Shown here: piece after piece, positions 41,287 through 49,392 of the stretch
How positions within the stretch are numbered: the first letter of the stretch is position 1
Layout of the letters: every line of letters starts with the position of its first letter
Assembly (NCBI RefSeq): GCF_000421465.1
Contig: NZ_ATXB01000001.1
Location: forward strand, 2,449,001 to 2,513,000
Direction of reading: 5' to 3'
Length of the DNA stretch: 64,000 nucleotides
From: Methylohalobius crimeensis 10Ki
Lineage (GTDB): Bacteria; Pseudomonadota; Gammaproteobacteria; Methylococcales; Methylothermaceae
Notes under the pieces: model-generated
The model's database searches: none
What the model saw: only the letters and a program-made list of their open reading frames with translations
What the model was told of the DNA's origin: nothing
Made by a program: the position numbers and the translations under genes

Positions 41287-42477
41287 TCAATCGACCATCG
41301 CCGGAAAAAGCGCATCCCACCGTTCCCGCAATTCGGCATGAGCCAAGGGGGGTTCAATCACAGCCAGGCGGCCGGAGGCTTCCTCACGCAGCAGATTCAT
41401 ATCGCGCAGCTTGCGCAAACCGTCCGCCACGTCGAAATTCATCTTAACGCCGAACTTCTCATCCATGAAGCTTTCAATCGCTCGATCCAGCTCCGCTTCG
41501 GTCATCCCGCCTTGCGCCCAAAGCAGTCCATAGGCCAGTAGGACTTCTTTCGCTTCCTCGGAGCTGGCGGCTTCTATCAACCAGGACAGCGCGCCCATAT
41601 TGTTGTCCAGATTGTAGAAATACAGGCTTTTGGACAACTTCGCCATGTACTGGGTACGCTGGCTGAATACCTTGGCCACTTCTCTCCAAATAATCGCACC
41701 CAGCGCGCCGAGGGCGGTGACGATCCTCATCGGACTGGCCGCCACGGCCATTCGCCCCATGGCGCTCATGACGCCGCCGATCACCCCACCCCCGCCGGTA
41801 ACCGCCAGCTTGATCTTGTCGAGCATGCGCAACCGGATCTGGGTATTGGGAAAGATGGTTTCCAGATCAGAATGGGGGATTTCCTTGAACAGCTTGATGA
41901 AAATATCCTGCTCAACCAATCGCCCGCTCCAGGGCTTCAGCTTCAAAAGCACGAACAGCCGCTGGTAAACGGGGATGGTGAAGGTCTCCTCCTGCAAATA
42001 CAGGCTGCGCCAATCCCGCCGCTTTACGGTGTATGCGGCGCTGCCGCAATAATAAATCAGGATCTCTTCGAATTCCTCCAGATCCACACTGACTTCCACG
42101 CCCCGGGGTGAAATCTTGTTCAACGCTTGATGCAAGGTTTCCTGATCCAAAGGCTGGAAATTGGCCTGTTGCAACAATTGTTTGATCTCACCCATCAAAG
42201 TTTTCCGATCGCGGGCAAGGGACCCCGCATCTACGGCCGGCAAGGACAACGTGTCCCAATCGGGATTGAATGGATAATAGAGATGTTTGAGCAATTCCAG
42301 CCGCTGGCTGAACAAGGCGTCATAGTAGAGCACCAGCCCTTCGGCGAAGCGTTGGAAATCCGCTTTACCCGACACATCCCCCAAATGCTCGGCCAGGGAA
42401 TCGGTCAATATCGCCAGGGGAACCGGTAGGAAATGTTCTTTATTGGACATTTCCGCCGAACTCGGGGTCGCACTCAT
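41287..42477 (-). CDS. DUF3754 (TMEM143-like) membrane-associated protein
   Basis: A 396-residue protein with the DUF3754 pattern: YYCGSAAYTVKRRDWRSLY, VYQRLFVLLKLKP, DIFIKLFKEIPHSDLETIFP, then hydrophobic GGGGVIGGVMSAMG and IVTALGALGAIIWREVAKVF, and AKLSKSLYFYNLDNNMGAL. The C-terminal part (LLAYGLLWAQGGMTEAELD) resembles a winged-helix-like region. ATG 42477 overlaps the SCO1 stop and is preceded by GGAGGAGG. Function unknown; cotranscribed with sco1 and probably recBD. Confidence 0.82.
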   Translation of the reverse strand: MSATPSSAEMSNKEHFLPVPLAILTDSLAEHLGDVSGKADFQRFAEGLVLYYDALFSQRLELLKHLYYPFNPDWDTLSLPAVDAGSLARDRKTLMGEIKQLLQQANFQPLDQETLHQALNKISPRGVEVSVDLEEFEEILIYYCGSAAYTVKRRDWRSLYLQEETFTIPVYQRLFVLLKLKPWSGRLVEQDIFIKLFKEIPHSDLETIFPNTQIRLRMLDKIKLAVTGGGGVIGGVMSAMGRMAVAASPMRIVTALGALGAIIWREVAKVFSQRTQYMAKLSKSLYFYNLDNNMGALSWLIEAASSEEAKEVLLAYGLLWAQGGMTEAELDRAIESFMDEKFGVKMNFDVADGLRKLRDMNLLREEASGRLAVIEPPLAHAELRERWDALFPAMVD

Positions 42478-43070
42478 GTTGCCTCCTCCACCAAGCGTTC
42501 CAGATCCGCCCGCAAATCCGCCGGCAGAGATGAACCGCGCGCTAAAAGCCGCGCATTGCCCCGGCGGTCGAATATCAAAACGATGTCGCTATGGATCACA
42601 TCGTAGTCACCCCCCATCTTGGAGGATTCCTTACGATAACTGAGAAAATAGCGTTGCACCAGCGCATCCAACTGAGCCTTGCCGCCGGTCAGACCGATGA
42701 ACCACGGCCCGAAGCGCTCTACGTAGGATTGCAACACCTCGGGGCGATCACGCTCCGGATCCAAGCTGACGAACAATACTTGGATGTGTTCACGGCTTCC
42801 TTCGATCTCCTCCAGCACGGTGGCAAGCCGCGCCAAGGTAGCCGGACAAACGCCCGGGCAATGAGTGAAACCGGTGAACAGTAAAGTAACCTTTCCGCGA
42901 AAGTCGGCGCCGTGCCGCATCCGTCCTTGTGTATCCGTCAAATTGAAATCCAGCTGCGGCAGCTTGCCGCTGACATCGGTCAAACGCCAAGCGGTTTTCT
43001 GCTCACAGCCTGACAAAACAAGTAGCGTCAACAAGATGGAAAAAAATTTTTTAATAACTCTGCCCCTCAC
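42474..43070 (-). CDS. SCO1/SenC family copper-binding lipoprotein
   Basis: A 198-residue thioredoxin-fold protein. The N-terminus has a lipoprotein signal (KKFFSILLTLLVLSGC). The copper ligands are CPGVC in FTHCPGVCPATLARL and the His in YDVIHSDIVLIFD; FVSLDPERDRPE is conserved. It should deliver copper to CuA of cytochrome oxidase. No ATG is available near the signal peptide; GTG 43070, two bases after the recD stop, is the best start. An in-frame extension to 43199 is a shadow of recD. Confidence 0.88.
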   Translation of the reverse strand: MRGRVIKKFFSILLTLLVLSGCEQKTAWRLTDVSGKLPQLDFNLTDTQGRMRHGADFRGKVTLLFTGFTHCPGVCPATLARLATVLEEIEGSREHIQVLFVSLDPERDRPEVLQSYVERFGPWFIGLTGGKAQLDALVQRYFLSYRKESSKMGGDYDVIHSDIVLIFDRRGNARLLARGSSLPADLRADLERLVEEAT

Positions 43071-43071
43071 A

Positions 43072-44802
43072 TTACAATTTGCGACGTAGGCCGCCGCTTC
43101 GCCGGATTCCCCGCGTAACGGCCTGCTCCAATACTTCTTCGCTGCCCCATAACAGAATTGTTTCCTTGGCCCGGGTGACCGCCGTATAGACCAGCTCACG
43201 GGTCAGAACCTCGGAGGATTTCGGCGGCAGCACCACCAGCACGCGGCCGAATTCACTGCCCTGGGATTTATGACAGGTCTGGGCGTAGACGGTCTCGTGA
43301 CGAGGCAAGCGCGCGGCGGCCAATTGCCGACCGTCCCCGAACCAGACCCGCCCACCTGCCAGGCAAATACCGATGTCGCCGTTGAACAACCCCAGTTCCG
43401 GCACGTTTTCGCCGATCAGGACCGGCCGGCCGGGATAGTAGCGCCCTCCTTGACTCGAAGCATTCCGAGATGGGATCCAGCCCTTTTGCCGCCAGCGCCG
43501 CTCCAATTGATCGTTGAGCCACTCCGAGCCCAACGGACCTCGGCGGTGGGCGCACAGCACCTGAAAACCACCAAACGCATCCATCAAGGCCGCAGGTTCC
43601 GCGCCGTCTTGTACCGCTTTCCAATAGGCTGCGTAACCTTCGTCCACCGCACCCCAGAAATCTTGCAGATGCTTCAGCCATAAGCGGCCTCGCCGCAGAC
43701 GGGCCATGACGCCGGCGGCATCGCCCTGCTGCAGGGCCGCCGCCAAATCCTGCAGTTCCCCCGCGAAACGGTGGGTGCGGACCAGGCGATGCGTATGCCC
43801 GGGCAATCCGTCGCACAAGTCGGCGAGAACGCTGCCCGCCTCCACCGACGCCAGCTGATCCCGATCGCCCAGCAGATACAAGCGGGCGTCGGACGGCAAC
43901 GCTTGCACCAATTTGCTCATCAAGGCCAGATCCACCATGGAGGCCTCGTCCACCACCACGACGTCGTAAGGCAACGGCCGCTGTGCGTCATGGCGCAGCG
44001 ACACCGTGTCGGGACGAGCGCCCAGCAGGCGATGCAGCGTGGTTGCCTCATCCGGAATTGCCTGCTTCACCGATTCCGGAACCGGCAGCGCACCGATCCG
44101 TTCGCCGATGGTTTCCTGCAAGCGCTGGGCCGCCTTGCCCGTGGGCGCCGCCAGCGCCACCTTGGGTAGGGGCGACCGGCCGGTCGCCCCTACCCACAAT
44201 AGCAGGGCGAGAAGCTGAATCACGGTGGTGGTTTTGCCGGTACCCGGTCCGCCGGTGATGATGAAGAAACGGTTGGCGGCCGCCCGCCGCACCGCATCCA
44301 TCTGGGAATCGTCGAGCCCGGCCGCTCGGGAAAGATCCCGCAGCATCGGGGTCAGGTCTCGCATTCCAGCACATTCGTGCAAAGTACCAGACCCGACTCC
44401 GGTATTTTCATCCGTCAGCCGATGCAATCCGGCCACCAGCCGCTCCTCGTATTGCCACAAACGCTGAAAATAGAGACGATTCTCCTCGAGCACCAGCGGC
44501 GCCTCCCCGGCCGGCTGGTGCAATCCGGTCAGCTTTTCCAACCAAGCGCGGCGGGTTTCTCCCAGAGTCAAACACACATGACCGTTGTCCTGGGCGGTCA
44601 ACAGATCGCTCAACAATCGCTCCAGCCTGTCGGCATACTGCCGGGGCGACCGGCCGGCCGCCCCTGCCTTGCGCGCGAAAAAATCCGCCAGAACCCGAGC
44701 GTGGGGATGACGTTCGTCGGTCGGGGCGACCGGCCGGTCGCCCCGACTCTCAGTGCGCCCGAAGGAGGCGGGCCGGGAACGGCGGGCATCACTGTCGGTC
44801 AT
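43072..44802 (-). CDS. recD: exodeoxyribonuclease V subunit alpha
   Basis: A 576-residue 5'-3' helicase of the RecBCD repair complex: Walker A ITGGPGTGKTTTVIQLLAL, AAPTGKAAQRLQE, VVVDEASMVDLALMSKL, LLGDRDQLASVEAGSVLAD, VLIGENVPELGLFNGDIG and QTCHKSQGSEFGRVL. Odd: three copies of a GC palindrome lie inside it in frame, giving GDRPVAPT near residue 28, GAAGRSP near 49, and VGATGRSPL between Walker A and the next strand. ATG 44802 lies inside the end of recB; ATG 44820 adds six residues. Confidence 0.93.
   Translation of the reverse strand: MTDSDARRSRPASFGRTESRGDRPVAPTDERHPHARVLADFFARKAGAAGRSPRQYADRLERLLSDLLTAQDNGHVCLTLGETRRAWLEKLTGLHQPAGEAPLVLEENRLYFQRLWQYEERLVAGLHRLTDENTGVGSGTLHECAGMRDLTPMLRDLSRAAGLDDSQMDAVRRAAANRFFIITGGPGTGKTTTVIQLLALLLWVGATGRSPLPKVALAAPTGKAAQRLQETIGERIGALPVPESVKQAIPDEATTLHRLLGARPDTVSLRHDAQRPLPYDVVVVDEASMVDLALMSKLVQALPSDARLYLLGDRDQLASVEAGSVLADLCDGLPGHTHRLVRTHRFAGELQDLAAALQQGDAAGVMARLRRGRLWLKHLQDFWGAVDEGYAAYWKAVQDGAEPAALMDAFGGFQVLCAHRRGPLGSEWLNDQLERRWRQKGWIPSRNASSQGGRYYPGRPVLIGENVPELGLFNGDIGICLAGGRVWFGDGRQLAAARLPRHETVYAQTCHKSQGSEFGRVLVVLPPKSSEVLTRELVYTAVTRAKETILLWGSEEVLEQAVTRGIRRSGGLRRKL
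44163..44196. repeat. intragenic GC palindrome 1 (recD)
   Basis: A perfect 34-bp palindrome with core GGGGCGACCGGCCGGTCGCC. In recD it encodes WVGATGRSPLPK, in the loop between the Walker A helix and the strand IALAAPTGK-type segment. Frame is kept. Confidence 0.95.
44643..44664. repeat. intragenic GC palindrome 2 (recD)
   Basis: A 22-bp copy, GGGGCGACCGG then CCGGCCGCCCC overlapping at the centre, with one mismatched pair. Encodes GAAGRSP in recD. Confidence 0.85.
44720..44747. repeat. intragenic GC palindrome 3 (recD)
   Basis: A perfect 28-bp copy (flanks GTCGGGG and CCCCGAC). Read in another frame than copy 1, it gives GDRPVAPT near the recD N-terminus. Confidence 0.92.
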
Positions 44803-47800
44803 GGTCCTGCAAAGTTTCATCCAACCAATGAATCAAAGCGGCCTCGGGCTGCCAGGCGTAAACACCTCGAAGCGGCGTCTCGCCGTCCATGCCCCGCAAA
44901 AACAGATAACGCACCCCGCCGAAATGTTCCGCATAATCGTAACCCGGCCGGCGGCTTTTGAGATAACGGTGCACGGCGAGGGTATAGAACAGGGCCTGCA
45001 AACCGTAGTCGTGAGCGCGCATGGCTTGCTCGAGACCGTCGGGGCCGTAATCGGCCAGTTCGTTGGATTTGTAGTCGAGCACATAATAACGGCTGCCGTG
45101 CTCCACCACCAAGTCGATGAAGCCGTGGAGAAAACCCTGAATCGACTGGAAATGGAGAGGACGAAACAGGGGATCTCGCTTGAGGCGTCGGTTCAATTGG
45201 GCGGACGACAGACGGTCCACCGGCAGAAAGAATTCCAACTCCTTCAACTGCCGCTCCGCGCTCACCTGAGCCAGACTGAAATCGGGCAAAGGGGTGGTCA
45301 GGGTGTTTTGGAGGAGGGGTGATACTTGCTCCCAAGCCAAATCCTCGGCTAGACCGTTGCGCCGCAGTGCCTGACGCCAGAAATCTTCCTCGATCCCGCC
45401 GGCGAGAACTCCGCTAAAAGGTATTTTTTCCAGCAACTCATGCAGGAGATTGCCGAAAGCCGCCCCTCGCGGCAATGGCTCGTCGGTCCCGCCTTCGGAC
45501 TCCTCAAACAAGCGTTCCAGCCAATTGTGCGAAGATTCATCCGGTTGGCCGCGCACCAGCGCCGAGTAACTGGTCATGACACGGGTTTCGGCCTTAAGAT
45601 TCCGGGGGAAGATCGGCGGTTGCCGCAGCGTTTCATTGCCGAATGCGCGGGGCAAGGTCCGCGTGCTGCCCCGCCGCCATTCCCGCAGCTGATATTGGAA
45701 ATTGTCGGGAAAGCGGTTGGCCAGCCCTTCGGCGCCTTGAAACAGATCGCCCGCCTCTTTCTGTCCGGACAACAAGTGAAACAATGGCGACCACGCCGGC
45801 TCGGCGCCCTCCTTCTTGGGCGGGTTCTTTTCCACCAGATAGACGCGGCAATGGGCCTTGGCACGGGTCAAGGCCACGTAGGCGATGCGCAAGTTCTCCT
45901 GACGCATCTCCTTTTTCCGGGCCGCCCGGGCGGCTTCGAAGGCTTCCGGGCCGGCGGCCTGCCAAACCGCCATCGTTCCCTCTTCCGTCGAACAGAGTAC
46001 CGGATCGGTGGTTTTGTCCGCCCCTTCCGGCCGCCACAGATCGAAACAAAACACCACCGGATATTCGAGTCCCTTGGCGCTGTGCATGGTGACGATTTCC
46101 ACCGCCTCGTCGTCGCTTTCCAGCCGAAGCTGCTCGGCCTCGCCGGGAGGCGTATCGAGTTGGCGCCGATACCACGACAACAGGGCCTGCGGGGTGAGAT
46201 GCTGGCGCACCGCGGTTTCCTGCAACATCTCCAGCAGATGGCGCAGATCCGCCAAAGTCCGTTGTCCGTAGCGCCGACCGGCGATCCGCCGCCACACCCC
46301 GAAGCGCCGAAACAACTCCGCCACCGCCGCCAACAGACTGTCCCGGCGCCAGGTAATGCCGGCGGCGACAAACGCCTCCAGATAATCGCCGGCGCGCTCG
46401 TTGTCCTCTTCCAGCGCCAACAACGCGCGGGCGTCCAGCCCAAACCAGTCGCAACCGCCGATGACCCGCTTGATGCGACGCCAGTCGCCGGTTTCCCAAA
46501 AAGCCATCAACAGCCAATACAAATGCTCCGCCGTGGGGGTCTGATAAACGCTGCGCCGATCGATCAGCACCGCGGGCACATTCCGATCGCGGAGGGCGTC
46601 ACGCACCTGCAGCGCGGTGTCGTTGTCGCGCACCAATACCGCCAGGTCGGCGGGGCGCAGCTTGCGTGGCTTATTATCCTTGAGCAGTTCGAAGCCCTCC
46701 CGCTCATCCAGCAGATCCACCACGTCTCCCGCCAAATGCTCTGCCAGCAGTCCGGTGGCCTCTTTCAAATTGCGGTAACGATACGGTTGCCCCTCTTCCT
46801 GAAAAGCCGACCACTGCAGAGGTGCCACCGCCCGCTCCCGTCGGCGCAGACACAGATTGTCCGCCCGGCGGCCGGCCGCCACCGGATGATAGCCCAGCTG
46901 GCGGTCGTAAAAGGGCGTATGATCGTCCCGGTCGTCTTCCCCCGACTCGGCGAATACAGCATTGACCGCCGCCACCAAATCGGGATGGGAACGGTAATTG
47001 GTCCCCAACTGCCAGGTTTTCCGAGCCTCCCCCCGAGCCCGGAAATACGTGCGAAGCTCGGCGCCGCGAAAGCGGTAGATGGACTGTTTGGGGTCGCCGA
47101 TCAAAAACATCCGGTGCTCGTCGGTATGAAACAAGTTGGAGAAAATCTGCCATTGATAGCGGTCGGTGTCCTGAAATTCGTCGATCAAGACCAACCGGAA
47201 GCGCTCGCGGAGGGCGTGGACGACAGCGGCGTTGCCGCCTTCCCGCAGAATCTCGGCCAACCGCCGGATCATCCAGTCATGGGTCAGCCAGCCTTTTTCC
47301 CGCAGCCGATGCTCGTATTCGGCTTGCCAGGCTCGCCAAGCACTTTGCAGCCAGCCGATCTCCATCTGCGCCTGCCGGCTTCCCAACTCGGCCAGTTTTT
47401 CCAATTGGGAGCGATGCTTGGCGTAATCCGGCAGATTTTCCAAGCCGCCGACTTTTTTGATCACCTCATCGTTCAGGAAACCGATCAAATCGGATTTCAG
47501 TAGGGGCGACCGGCCGGTCGCCCCTACCTCCTCGCGAATAGCATCCCACCATTGGCGCGCTTTGGCCTTCAATTGCTTTTGTTCGCACAAACCATCCATC
47601 CAGCGGGCAAATCCTTGCCATTCATCTTCGCCGAAAGGCGACGGTTCGTCCTGGTTAAGTAGGGGTGACCGGCCGGTCGCCCCTACTTCGGGAACGAACC
47701 GGATAGGAGGCTTCCAGTTCTTGAGGACACCGTACAACGCATCCGGTGTGGGTGTCTTGTCCAAAATCCGCCGCCACAGTCGCGGCGGCATTTCTTCGGC

Positions 47801-48301
47801 CTGGCGCCGCCAAAAGTCGTCGATGATCTGCTGATTGAACTGGCAGTCGTTTTCCAGCAAAGTCTGGCCCAGCAGTTCCCCCGCTTCCAAGGCCTGCTGC
47901 CGCAGGGCGTGCTGGCAGAAACTGTGGATGGTTTGAATCGACATCAGGTCGAGCTTCAACAGCTCTCCTTCCAGGCGTCTCAGACGCGCCTCGGGCTCAT
48001 CCAAGGATTCGACCCACTCCCCCAAAGCGGTATCGTCCGAAATCGGATTTTGCTCCGCCAGCCGGGCGCGCAGGGCGTCGCGCACTTGGATCAACCGCTG
48101 CTGGATACGCTGGCGCAATTCTGCCGTGGCCGCCTTGGTGAAGGTGACCACCAGCATCGCCTCCACCGGAACATCCTCGGCCACCGCGAACCGCGCCACC
48201 AACTGGGCGATGGAATAGGTCTTTCCGGTGCCGGCGCTGGCCTCGATCAGATGCACGCCGGGATCGAAACCGGCGCCGTAGAGATCTAATTTGTCCATCA
48301 T
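44789..48301 (-). CDS. recB: exodeoxyribonuclease V subunit beta
   Basis: A 1170-residue helicase-nuclease: Walker A IEASAGTGKTYSIAQL, LVVTFTKAATAELRQRI, LVLIDEFQDTDRYQW, LIGDPKQSIYRFRGAEL, WQLGTNYRSHPDLVAAVN, MHSAKGLEYPVVFCFD and RIAYVALTRAKAH. The nuclease domain is intact: GFIDLVVEHGSRYYVLDYKS with Asp and Lys. Two palindromic inserts encode VGATGRSPLL near residues 207 and 261, in a region that varies between RecB proteins. recD overlaps its 3' end. It is separated from recC by four other genes. Confidence 0.95.
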   Translation of the reverse strand: MMDKLDLYGAGFDPGVHLIEASAGTGKTYSIAQLVARFAVAEDVPVEAMLVVTFTKAATAELRQRIQQRLIQVRDALRARLAEQNPISDDTALGEWVESLDEPEARLRRLEGELLKLDLMSIQTIHSFCQHALRQQALEAGELLGQTLLENDCQFNQQIIDDFWRRQAEEMPPRLWRRILDKTPTPDALYGVLKNWKPPIRFVPEVGATGRSPLLNQDEPSPFGEDEWQGFARWMDGLCEQKQLKAKARQWWDAIREEVGATGRSPLLKSDLIGFLNDEVIKKVGGLENLPDYAKHRSQLEKLAELGSRQAQMEIGWLQSAWRAWQAEYEHRLREKGWLTHDWMIRRLAEILREGGNAAVVHALRERFRLVLIDEFQDTDRYQWQIFSNLFHTDEHRMFLIGDPKQSIYRFRGAELRTYFRARGEARKTWQLGTNYRSHPDLVAAVNAVFAESGEDDRDDHTPFYDRQLGYHPVAAGRRADNLCLRRRERAVAPLQWSAFQEEGQPYRYRNLKEATGLLAEHLAGDVVDLLDEREGFELLKDNKPRKLRPADLAVLVRDNDTALQVRDALRDRNVPAVLIDRRSVYQTPTAEHLYWLLMAFWETGDWRRIKRVIGGCDWFGLDARALLALEEDNERAGDYLEAFVAAGITWRRDSLLAAVAELFRRFGVWRRIAGRRYGQRTLADLRHLLEMLQETAVRQHLTPQALLSWYRRQLDTPPGEAEQLRLESDDEAVEIVTMHSAKGLEYPVVFCFDLWRPEGADKTTDPVLCSTEEGTMAVWQAAGPEAFEAARAARKKEMRQENLRIAYVALTRAKAHCRVYLVEKNPPKKEGAEPAWSPLFHLLSGQKEAGDLFQGAEGLANRFPDNFQYQLREWRRGSTRTLPRAFGNETLRQPPIFPRNLKAETRVMTSYSALVRGQPDESSHNWLERLFEESEGGTDEPLPRGAAFGNLLHELLEKIPFSGVLAGGIEEDFWRQALRRNGLAEDLAWEQVSPLLQNTLTTPLPDFSLAQVSAERQLKELEFFLPVDRLSSAQLNRRLKRDPLFRPLHFQSIQGFLHGFIDLVVEHGSRYYVLDYKSNELADYGPDGLEQAMRAHDYGLQALFYTLAVHRYLKSRRPGYDYAEHFGGVRYLFLRGMDGETPLRGVYAWQPEAALIHWLDETLQDHDRQ
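47500..47527. repeat. intragenic GC palindrome 4 (recB)
   Basis: A perfect 28-bp copy beginning GTAGGGGCGACCGG. Encodes EVGATGRSPLLK in recB. Confidence 0.95.
47657..47688. repeat. intragenic GC palindrome 5 (recB)
   Basis: A 32-bp copy with one mismatched pair (AAGTAGGGGTGACCGG left arm). Encodes EVGATGRSPLLN in recB, 54 residues before copy 4 in the protein. Confidence 0.92.
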
Positions 48302-48410
48302 CCAAGCTTACCCGGCGGCATCGGCATCAGGAAAATGACTTGGATGGACCTTGCACCTACCTGTTTCCCGAAACAATACTGACAATAAGCATTTGGCAAA
48401 TTGATGAATT

Positions 48411-48893
48411 TCAACCAAATTGTCTTATCCCTTTTTCTTTGATTCTAACCCAGGCTCCTGATTCCAAATGCCCGAGAAATAATTTTCCTATGTAGTACAC
48501 AATAAGTCCCGAAATGGCAGGACGTAGAAAATATGAACCCGCAGGAACAAGTGCCGGCGAGTAATTTTTAATATATTTCATCAAATAATAACCAATCCAT
48601 TCCGAATGCGCTCCTCCGAGAACGGAAGTAACGATAACTTTAATTTTATGGTCGGATAAAGAAATTCCATAAATCCTGCATAAATCTTGAAGTAATTTAA
48701 CCAAAATGCCACCAACCGCGATTTGACCTAGAATCGGACTCGGAACAAACCCAATGCCGCTCGCCATAAAACTGTATTTGTTAATGACTCGTTGAGCTTT
48801 TATGCCTTTTGCGGAAAGCCTTTTTGACTTTGGCAGCTCGCTAGGTTTGAACAGCCGGATGCTGTTTGAATCGGATTTGTCCACCTCGGCCAT
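48411..48893 (-). CDS. DUF697 family protein
   Basis: A 160-residue protein with the DUF697/YcjF-type membrane segment: INKYSFMASGIGFVPSPIL, VGGILVKLLQDLCRIYGISLSD, VIVTSVLGGAHSEW and YFLRPAISGLIVYYIGKLF. DUF697 proteins often accompany GTPases, but none is adjacent. ATG 48893 has AGGAG eight bases upstream; a GTG at 48902 abuts that site and is less likely. The gene is clearly richer in A and T than its neighbours, a sign of transfer. Confidence 0.75.
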   Translation of the reverse strand: MAEVDKSDSNSIRLFKPSELPKSKRLSAKGIKAQRVINKYSFMASGIGFVPSPILGQIAVGGILVKLLQDLCRIYGISLSDHKIKVIVTSVLGGAHSEWIGYYLMKYIKNYSPALVPAGSYFLRPAISGLIVYYIGKLFLGHLESGAWVRIKEKGIRQFG

Positions 48894-48939
48894 GGCTTTC
48901 ACTCCTATTACGGTATGGTTTTGCCAGTGAAGAACAGAT

Positions 48940-49392
48940 TCATCCCTCCTCGGGGTCTCGGGATTCCGAATCCGCCAGCACTAGCACCGGACAAGGGGCG
49001 TTGACGGTCACGTACTCGGCCGTGTTTCTGCGCAATGTCCAACGTCCGGGGCTGCTGCCCTGGGAGGCGAGGATAAGCAGGTCGGCGCCCAGACTGCCGG
49101 CCAGCGCCACCAGCGCCTGCCCGGCCTCGCCGTGGGCCACATGCAGTTGCGCATTTCGGTTGAGGGGAAGATATTTGCGCGCCAAAAGATCCAATCCGTC
49201 CCGTGCTCCCGCCTCCAGCTCCTCCGGCGATTGTTCCGGCACGTGAGGGAAGAACGCGGTGCCTTCGGGACTGACCACGGTCGCCAGATGCAGCTCACCG
49301 TCCTCCTCGAGCTGGTTCAGGCCGGTCTCGATCGCCGCCTTTGCCTCCGGCCCCTGATCAGGTGCGATAGCGATCAGAATCTTGTGATACAT
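48940..49392 (-). CDS. universal stress protein UspA family
   Basis: A 150-residue Usp-fold protein: YHKILIAIAPDQGPEA, LHLATVV, GADLLILASQGSS and VNAPCPVLVLAD. The ATP-binding motif G-2X-G-9X-G(S/T) is degenerate here (ASQGSSPGRWTLRRNTAEY), so ATP binding is doubtful. It starts 35 bases inside the BCCT gene, after AGGGGAG, so the two are coupled. Confidence 0.88.
   Translation of the reverse strand: MYHKILIAIAPDQGPEAKAAIETGLNQLEEDGELHLATVVSPEGTAFFPHVPEQSPEELEAGARDGLDLLARKYLPLNRNAQLHVAHGEAGQALVALAGSLGADLLILASQGSSPGRWTLRRNTAEYVTVNAPCPVLVLADSESRDPEEG

Noticed and set aside
45440-47503. 687-codon open frame on the plus strand opposite recB
   Set aside because: It is wholly antisense to recB, has low-complexity Gln/Arg/Pro-rich composition and no domain; a by-product of GC-rich codon usage.
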